Positions 6,914-11,976 of a stretch of DNA of 11,976 nt are shown here, piece after piece. The notes below the pieces were generated by a model. The model saw only the letters and a list, made by a program, of their open reading frames with translations. It did not search any database and had not been told where the DNA came from. The translations under genes and the position numbers were made by a program. Source of the DNA: Candidatus Magasanikbacteria bacterium RIFCSPHIGHO2_02_FULL_47_14 (GTDB lineage Bacteria; Patescibacteriota; Patescibacteriia; Magasanikbacterales; UBA922); contig MFQB01000013.1 in NCBI GenBank assembly GCA_001784275.1, positions 554 through 12,529 of the forward strand. Reading direction: 5' to 3'. Position 1 is the stretch's first letter. The number at the start of each line of letters is the position of its first letter.

Positions 6914-8639
6914 CTTCCCCTCCATTAGTGATCTGACGAAGCCACATTCACAAAAGAAGACTGCGCAAGATCCACAGTTGCACGTTGCGGCGCCTGGGGT
7001 AGAGAAAAAATTTGCAGATAAGATGAAAGCGGTGGGGATAAAGGAGCGCGAAAGGGAAACAGAGCGTTTTGCAGGGATTGCAGGGCTGCCGTATATCAGT
7101 CTCGAAAAGTTTCCGGTGAGCCATCAGGCACTTCGACAAATTGCAAAAGAAGATGCGGAACGCATACGTGTGGTTTGTTTTTTGGCTACGCAGGATGAGG
7201 TCCGGATCGGCGCTGTCGACCCTACTGATCCGCAGGTAGAGGAGATTGTGCACGTCTTGGAAGAGCGGAACCATGCGCACGGTGCGTTGTATATTATTTC
7301 AGAACAGAGTTTGAGCCATGTTCTGAAATTGTATGCAACGCTTCCGGTAGTGAAACCAATTACGAAAGATATTGAAATTCACGCAGAGGACCTGGAACGG
7401 GCTGGCAGCGATGTTTCTGACCTTGATTCGTTTCAGGAGCTGGTGAGTTCAGAAAAAATGACTGACTTGGTGACGTTTGTGCTGGGTGCAGCGCTCAAAC
7501 TTGAGTCTTCCGATGTTCATATTGAAGCAGAGGAAAGCGGTGTTGTAGTCCGTTTTCGTGTGGATGGTATGTTGCACGATGCGGCGTTGTTACCGCGAGA
7601 ACAATATCACAAGCTGATCTCACGGCTGAAGTTGGTTTCTTCTTTGAAGATCAATGTGACAGACAAGCCGCAGGACGGGCGGTTCACGATTCGACTGCCT
7701 GACGGAGACGTTGATGTACGTGTTTCAACCATTCCAACAGTGTACGGAGAAAGTATTGTCATGCGGTTACTGGCGCAGAATCGAGAGATGTTGACCTTGG
7801 ACCGGCTTGGGTTGACCGGACGAGCATATGAGGCTCTGGAGCGGGAGGTCAAACGACCGAATGGTATGATCATTACGACCGGTCCGACAGGCAGTGGTAA
7901 AACCACAACACTGTATGCCATCATGCAGATTTTGAATCAGTCAGACGTAAAGATTATTACATTGGAAGATCCGGTGGAGTACAAAATGGAAGGCGCCAAT
8001 CAAAGTCAGATTGATCCAAGCCATGGGTATACGTTTGCAAAGGGACTCCGCTCTTTGCTGCGTCAGGATCCGGATATTGCCATGGTCGGAGAAATCCGTG
8101 ACCTTGAGACTGCAGAGATCGCAATTCAGGCAGCATTGACCGGGCACTTGATTCTCTCAACATTGCATACCAACGATGCGTTTGGCGCTGTTCCGCGGTT
8201 TCTCTCCATGGGAGTACAGCCATTTTTGCTGGCGCCAGCTTTGAACTGCATCTTAGGCCAGCGATTGGTTCGCCGTCTCTGTCAGGAGTGTAAAAAAGAG
8301 ACAGCGCCCTCACCTCAAGTGGAGATACGCGTGAGAGAGGTGTTTACCGAGTTGCCTGAGATAGAAAAGACAGAAACTTCCTTGGACAATGCAGTGTGGT
8401 ACGGGCCTGGCGGGTGCAGTGTTTGCAACGGACTTGGCTATAAAGGCCAGGTCGGTCTATATGAAGTATTTGTGGTTGACGAGTCCGTAGAAAAAGAAAT
8501 TTTGGCCGACAAAGTAGCGGAATATGAGATGCGACGGCTGGGACGGGAACAGCAGACACTAACGATGGTTCAAGATGGTGTGTTAAAAGCACTGAGCGGC
8601 ATCACCTCACTGGAAGAGGTGTTCCGAGTGACTGAATAG
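6906..8639 (+). CDS. pilB: Type IV pilus/type II secretion assembly ATPase (PilB/GspE family)
   Basis: 577-residue cytoplasmic hexameric ATPase expected to drive pilus extension or a related secretion machine. The N-terminal region (about 55-150) resembles the T2SSE_N/MshEN domain. The motor domain follows (about 180-450) with Walker A GPTGSGKT (326-333), the Asp box ITLEDPVEY (351-359), Walker B IAMVGEIRD (391-399) and the His box TGHLILSTLHTND (412-424). A zinc site is formed by C459, C462, C504 and C507. All catalytic motifs are present, and the LEDPVEY and four-cysteine pattern favour PilB/GspE over the retraction ATPase PilT. The ATG at 6906 lies inside the end of the preceding gene, with no Shine-Dalgarno site. 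No pilin, PilC or PilT gene is in the window. Confidence 0.92.
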   Translation: MSDFPSISDLTKPHSQKKTAQDPQLHVAAPGVEKKFADKMKAVGIKERERETERFAGIAGLPYISLEKFPVSHQALRQIAKEDAERIRVVCFLATQDEVRIGAVDPTDPQVEEIVHVLEERNHAHGALYIISEQSLSHVLKLYATLPVVKPITKDIEIHAEDLERAGSDVSDLDSFQELVSSEKMTDLVTFVLGAALKLESSDVHIEAEESGVVVRFRVDGMLHDAALLPREQYHKLISRLKLVSSLKINVTDKPQDGRFTIRLPDGDVDVRVSTIPTVYGESIVMRLLAQNREMLTLDRLGLTGRAYEALEREVKRPNGMIITTGPTGSGKTTTLYAIMQILNQSDVKIITLEDPVEYKMEGANQSQIDPSHGYTFAKGLRSLLRQDPDIAMVGEIRDLETAEIAIQAALTGHLILSTLHTNDAFGAVPRFLSMGVQPFLLAPALNCILGQRLVRRLCQECKKETAPSPQVEIRVREVFTELPEIEKTETSLDNAVWYGPGGCSVCNGLGYKGQVGLYEVFVVDESVEKEILADKVAEYEMRRLGREQQTLTMVQDGVLKALSGITSLEEVFRVTE

Positions 8640-8648
8640 TGGTATAAT
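8640..8648 (+). promoter_or_regulatory. Extended -10 promoter for the 8682 gene
   Basis: TGGTATAAT begins at the base after the pilB stop. It has a perfect TATAAT with the TG extension and no good -35. Transcription would start near 8655 and give a leader of about 27 nt without a Shine-Dalgarno site. The gene is therefore at least partly independent of the pilB unit. Confidence 0.65.
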
Positions 8649-8681
8649 ACCAGAATCTTATTTGTTATCTCTTCATCATGT

Positions 8682-9827
8682 ATGGTCTCTCGAAGAAAGC
8701 AAACGACCTTGCCTTCAGAGCAACCGGTGCGATTTTATAAGTTTATCGCACTGACTTTTTTATTTTTGACCATTGGCTTACTGACAGTAGTGGTACTTAT
8801 GTCGTCAAAACGTGCGACGATCAATATCATGACCAAGCCATCTCCGGTTGATGTCACCGCAGACGTACAGATTGGCGCTGATAAGAACAGCGCAGATATT
8901 GCAGGTATTGTTGCCACAACCACAGTGCAACTGGAACGGTCTTATCAACCGACAGGGTCTCGTAACGAGCCGGGCATTGCCACCGGTGTCGTTACAATGC
9001 ACAACGACTCCGGAGTCAGCCAGCCCCTGGTAGCAACCACTCGTTTATTAACTGCAGATGGAGCATTATTTCGGATTAAAAGTTCGGTGACTGTGCCTGC
9101 AAAAGGGACGGTAGAGAACGTTGAGGTATATGCTGATGAAGAAGGAGAAAAGGGAAGTATTGGCCCAAGTCGGTTCACTGTCCCCGGGTTGAATGAAGAG
9201 AAACAAAAGGTGATTTATGCCACCAGTGATACGCCAATGTCAGGCGGGGTAAAGACAATTGGAATTTTGAGTGACGCAGATGTGGAACGCGCAAAAAAGG
9301 AGTTCCAGGCAGCAGTAGTTCAAGAAGGTCAAAAGGCGCTCCAAGATCAGCACAAGGATTACGACGCTGTATTCAGCTCTTCTGAGGTGCAAGTGGAAGT
9401 GGAGGGAGAAGTTGGAAAAGAGACATCCGGGTTTACGCTGCGTGGTACCGGGACTGTCGTTGGTGTTTTTTATAAAAAAGAAGATGTTCGCACCTGGGCA
9501 GACACACAGTTGGAAAAGCGGGTGATATCAGATGCGGAGATCGTCCGAGCAGGAGGCGGTGAACCGTCGGTTTCGTTTCTTGAGTATCAACCGGACAAAC
9601 ATACAGCGACACTTCGGGTTTTCGCAGACGGGGTGGTTGTACTATCGTCTGAGAGCAAACAAATTGAAAAAAGTATCTTTTTTGGAAAGACAAAGGACGA
9701 GGTACGCCGCTACCTCTTGTCGCTTGATCATGTTCAGACCGTCGATATAAAGTTCAGTCCGGCTTGGATTCAGACCGTCCCACATATCCACGACCATGTG
9801 ACCGTAGTCGTGAAAGAAGTTGAGTAG
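8682..9827 (+). CDS. Membrane-anchored baseplate J-like protein (CPR type)
   Basis: 381 residues: a short basic N-terminus (VSRRKQ), one transmembrane helix at about 19-41, and a large extracytoplasmic region. Residues about 98-190 carry the pattern GVVTMHNDS..SQPLVATTRLLTADG followed by FRIKSSVTVPAKGTV, a VYADEEGEKGSIGPSRFTVPG stretch (one residue shorter when quoted: YADEEGEKGSIGPSRFTVPG) and PMSGG. This is the beta-rich repeat annotated as baseplate J/gp47-like in many Patescibacteria. A charged segment at about 198-225 is probably helical. It is not likely to be a true phage baseplate, since no other phage gene is near. Its place right after pilB suggests an envelope or pilus-associated role, which is inference. 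The ATG at 8682 is chosen because the overlapping ATG at 8678 is soon closed by a stop. Confidence 0.7.
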   Translation: MVSRRKQTTLPSEQPVRFYKFIALTFLFLTIGLLTVVVLMSSKRATINIMTKPSPVDVTADVQIGADKNSADIAGIVATTTVQLERSYQPTGSRNEPGIATGVVTMHNDSGVSQPLVATTRLLTADGALFRIKSSVTVPAKGTVENVEVYADEEGEKGSIGPSRFTVPGLNEEKQKVIYATSDTPMSGGVKTIGILSDADVERAKKEFQAAVVQEGQKALQDQHKDYDAVFSSSEVQVEVEGEVGKETSGFTLRGTGTVVGVFYKKEDVRTWADTQLEKRVISDAEIVRAGGGEPSVSFLEYQPDKHTATLRVFADGVVVLSSESKQIEKSIFFGKTKDEVRRYLLSLDHVQTVDIKFSPAWIQTVPHIHDHVTVVVKEVE

Positions 9828-9828
9828 G

Positions 9829-9857
9829 TTGACAGCGTTTCAGGAATCAGGTACAGT
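9829..9857 (+). promoter_or_regulatory. Sigma-70 promoter of the T-box/thrS unit
   Basis: A perfect -35 TTGACA (9829-9834), a 17-nt spacer and the -10 TACAGT (9852-9857, four of six consensus bases). It begins two bases after the previous stop codon. Transcription is expected near 9864, at the start of the structured leader. Confidence 0.82.
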
Positions 9858-9863
9858 CACATT

Positions 9864-10113
9864 GCTCTTTGAGATACGTCATATAGCAACCAGCCCTGCA
9901 TGATACTCGCTCACAGGAAGGAAGAGTCGTGACTGAGAGCTCTTCTGAAGAGAAACACGTAGGCACCACTGCTAGAGTCCCCGCCGTGCGGGGCATGTAT
10001 CATAGTTTTGAATGAGTGAAATAATCGGGTGGAACCGTCCTTACATATATTTCAAGGACCCCGATATGTTGTCCCGCCAGGCAGGCGAGGTGGCATATCG
10101 GGGTTTTATTTTT
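9864..10113 (+). promoter_or_regulatory. T-box riboswitch (tRNA-Thr sensing) in the thrS leader
   Basis: The 3' half is a textbook T-box. The antiterminator has helix A1 ATCGGG (10024-10029) with CCCGAT (10060-10065), the 7-nt bulge TGGAACC (10030-10036) and helix A2 GTCCTT (10037-10042) with AAGGAC (10054-10059), all perfectly paired. The competing terminator shares 10059-10065. The bulge sequence UGGA should pair with a tRNA 3' end UCCA, predicting discriminator U73 on tRNA-Thr. A candidate Thr specifier ACC lies at 9965-9967, followed by the customary A. Possible stem I pairings are 9875-9879 with 9957-9961, or TAGCA 9884-9888 with TGCTA 9970-9974. A CCCCGC/GCGGGG hairpin (9979-9993) could be stem III. 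I could not recognise the usual AG bulge and distal loop, so the 5' half is uncertain. Confidence 0.9.
10059..10113 (+). terminator. Regulated terminator of the thrS T-box
   Basis: CCCCGATATG (10059-10068) pairs perfectly with CATATCGGGG (10094-10103), followed by TTTTATTTTT (10104-10113). The 5' arm overlaps the antiterminator, so the two are mutually exclusive. The 25-nt loop is unusually large and contains a CCGCC palindrome (CGCC 10075-10078 with GGCG 10084-10087), which may be an inserted repeat. Confidence 0.9.
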
Positions 10114-10124
10114 GTCTTACGTAT

Positions 10125-11870
10125 ATGAAACAGAATGAACATGTGGATCATCTTCGGCACTCGTGTGCGCATTTGTTGGCATTTTCCGTACTCCAACTAT
10201 GGCCAGAGGCGAAGAATGCAATTGGCCCTGCCGTAGAGAATGGATTTTATCAAGACTTCGATTTGGGAGATGTAAAAATTTCTGAAAATGACCTACCTAA
10301 AATCGAAGAGAAGATGCGGGAGGTGTTGAAGACATGGGACTCTTTTGAAATCCGAGAAGTGCCTGTGGAAAAGGCGCGCGAAGATTTTGCCTGGAATCCA
10401 TACAAACGAGAGCTGATTGAGGAGTTTGCCGTTCAAGGAAAGACAATTACCGAGACAAAACAAGGCGACTTTCTGGATTTGTGTAAAGGTGGACACAGTG
10501 AGTCTCCAAAAGATATAAAACATTTTAAATTGCTTTCCATAGCAGGGGCCTATTGGCGAGGAAACGAAAAAAATAAAATGCTGACGCGTATTTATGGAAC
10601 TTGCTTTCCGACACAGGAAGAGTTGAAGGCGCACTTGACCATGCTTGAAGAGGCAAAGAAACGGGATCACAGAAAACTGGGCAAAGAACTGGACCTGTTT
10701 ACTTTTTCAGATTTGGTTGGGCCCGGGCTTCCGTTGTGGACCCCGCGGGGTACGTTGCTTCGTCTTGCTCTCGATGAGTTTGTATGGGAGCTGCGCAGAG
10801 AGCGTGGGTATATGCGCGTTGAGATACCGCATATTACAAAGAAAGAGCTATACGAAACCAGCGGACACTGGGCAAAGTTTTCTGAAGAGTTGTTTAAGAT
10901 TAAGACACGCGAAGGCCATGAGTTTGCAATGAAACCGATGAACTGCCCACATCACACGCAAATTTATGCAAGAAAGCTGTGGAGTTACCGCGAGATGCCA
11001 CAACGATATGCAAACACCACGATGTGTTATCGCGATGAGCAGACAGGCGAGCTGCACGGACTTTCTCGGGTGCGTTCATTCACCCAAGACGACGCGCATG
11101 TATTTTGCCGAAGGTCCCAAGTGAAAGAAGAGTTTCTTGCGGTCTGGGACATTATTGATACGTTTTACCGGGCGGTAGGATTCGGTGAGTTATCTGTGCG
11201 TCTGTCTCTTCATGATCCGGACCACTTTGAAAAGTACCTGGGAACGCCAGAAATATGGCAAGAGGCCGAAGATCAGTTACGGAAACTTGCGCAGGAGAGA
11301 GGAGTTGTCTGTAAAGAAGAAAAAGGCGAGGCAGCGTTTTATGGTCCAAAAATAGATTTTATGGCCGTAGACTCCATTGGTCGTAGGTGGCAGGTTGCCA
11401 CAATTCAGCTTGACATTAACTTGCCTGAACGATTTGACCTTGTCTGTGTTGACGAACAAGGGAAACACGAGCGTATTGTCATGATCCATGCCGCGATTAT
11501 GGGTTCGATTGAACGATTTTTCTCGATTCTCATTGAACATCATGCAGGTGCATTTCCTGTGTGGCTTTCACCGGTTCAAATCGGTATTCTCCCGGTCTCT
11601 GTCGAGAAACATCTTCAGAATGCTGTAGAGTTTGCTGAAAAACTCCGTTCTGTTGGCGTTCGTGTTGAGGTGGATGAGACAGCGGAGACGGTCGGAAATA
11701 AAATTCGCAAGGCTGCAACGCAAAAGATCCCGTATATTATTGTCTTTGGTGACAAAGAGATGGCGGGGGAGCCATTGATGGTTCGTATACGTGGTAAAGA
11801 AGAGCAAGCAAAGATGAGTCGAGAAGAATTTGTCGACCAAGTGCTGCGAGAGATACAGGAGAAAAAATAA
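10125..11870 (+). CDS. thrS: Threonine--tRNA ligase, TGS-less form
   Basis: Class II synthetase that charges tRNA-Thr in the cytoplasm. I place the start at ATG 10125 (581 residues), because the longer in-frame GTG start at 10029 lies inside the T-box antiterminator and would encode leader RNA. The protein begins directly in the editing domain: HSCAH (H12, H16) and DLCKGGH (C120, H124) supply the editing-site histidines and cysteine. The TGS domain of about 60 residues found in E. coli ThrRS (642 residues) is absent. In the catalytic core, the zinc ligands are C274 (MNCP), H325 (DDAH) and H455 (MIHA). Motif 2 is CYRDEQTG (301-308) and the motif 3 arginine is R464 (GSIERF). The anticodon-binding domain covers about 478-575. 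No Shine-Dalgarno site is seen before the ATG. Confidence 0.95.
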   Translation: MKQNEHVDHLRHSCAHLLAFSVLQLWPEAKNAIGPAVENGFYQDFDLGDVKISENDLPKIEEKMREVLKTWDSFEIREVPVEKAREDFAWNPYKRELIEEFAVQGKTITETKQGDFLDLCKGGHSESPKDIKHFKLLSIAGAYWRGNEKNKMLTRIYGTCFPTQEELKAHLTMLEEAKKRDHRKLGKELDLFTFSDLVGPGLPLWTPRGTLLRLALDEFVWELRRERGYMRVEIPHITKKELYETSGHWAKFSEELFKIKTREGHEFAMKPMNCPHHTQIYARKLWSYREMPQRYANTTMCYRDEQTGELHGLSRVRSFTQDDAHVFCRRSQVKEEFLAVWDIIDTFYRAVGFGELSVRLSLHDPDHFEKYLGTPEIWQEAEDQLRKLAQERGVVCKEEKGEAAFYGPKIDFMAVDSIGRRWQVATIQLDINLPERFDLVCVDEQGKHERIVMIHAAIMGSIERFFSILIEHHAGAFPVWLSPVQIGILPVSVEKHLQNAVEFAEKLRSVGVRVEVDETAETVGNKIRKAATQKIPYIIVFGDKEMAGEPLMVRIRGKEEQAKMSREEFVDQVLREIQEKK

Positions 11871-11909
11871 TGCAAATAATAAAACACCCGCGTACCCCGT
11901 CTCACCTAT

Positions 11910-11970
11910 TTGTGCCCCTTTTTGTCCCGCCTAGCGGGGCGTCCCGATTGCGATCGGGACAGGTGCACAA
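11910..11970. repeat. Palindrome cluster, REP-like or mobile-element end
   Basis: Two hairpins lie inside an outer inverted pair: CCCGC (11926-11930)/GCGGG (11934-11938) with loop CTA, and GTCCCGAT (11941-11948)/ATCGGGAC (11953-11960) with loop TGCG. Both are enclosed by TTGTGC (11910-11915) and GCACAA (11965-11970), so the whole can fold as a three-way junction. The first hairpin matches 164-180 at 15 of 17 positions. The T-run at 11919-11923 precedes the hairpins, so this is not a normal plus-strand terminator for thrS. The window ends just after, so its extent is unknown. Confidence 0.55.
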
Positions 11971-11976
11971 GCGGTT

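Noticed and set aside
8682..9827. Prophage or phage-tail-like injection system, from the baseplate-J-like similarity
   Set aside because: No sheath, tube, terminase, capsid or integrase gene is nearby. The protein has an N-terminal membrane anchor and a housekeeping neighbour.
1..11976. CRISPR array, tRNA or rRNA genes
   Set aside because: No regularly spaced repeats, no cloverleaf with T-loop consensus and no rRNA-like sequence were seen in either strand.

Overview
The window reads as bacterial chromosome with tightly packed genes, moderate GC, several starts without a clear Shine-Dalgarno site, and a gene set that suggests a Patescibacteria (CPR, Parcubacteria-like) genome. Supporting signs are a short threonyl-tRNA synthetase lacking the N-terminal TGS domain, a PilB/GspE-type ATPase next to a one-TM protein of the baseplate-J-like kind often seen in these genomes, an AI-2E family permease, and GC-rich palindromes. 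The placement is an inference; no rRNA or marker alignment was possible.

Layout. 1-187: a probable C-terminal scrap of a plus-strand gene, then a long imperfect hairpin and a strong bidirectional terminator. 200-2249 (minus strand): AI-2E family membrane protein and an ABC ATPase, one base apart. 2281-4261: a GC-rich OPT-family transporter gene on the plus strand, unlike its surroundings in base composition. 4262-5862 (minus strand): two ABC-2 type permeases overlapping by 4 nt. ATPase and permeases belong to families normally found together, so the OPT gene appears to sit inside a split ABC exporter locus. 5863-5929: a short divergent promoter region. 5930-9827 (plus strand): polytopic membrane protein, PilB/GspE ATPase (8-nt overlap), and a membrane-anchored baseplate-J-like protein with its own extended -10 promoter. 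9829-11870: a consensus sigma-70 promoter, a T-box leader with a textbook antiterminator/terminator pair, and thrS. The window ends in a cluster of palindromes.

How it works together. The minus-strand genes describe an uncharacterised ABC export system plus an AI-2E permease. OPT would import oligopeptides or metal chelates, a plausible gain for an organism with reduced biosynthesis. The plus-strand block points to type IV pilus or secretion energetics. ThrS expression is predicted to be controlled by uncharged tRNA-Thr through premature termination. The best candidates for something undescribed are the T-box with an unrecognised 5' half in a CPR-like genome, the 69-nt rod-like hairpin at 79-147, and the foreign-looking OPT insertion flanked by a 10-nt direct repeat.
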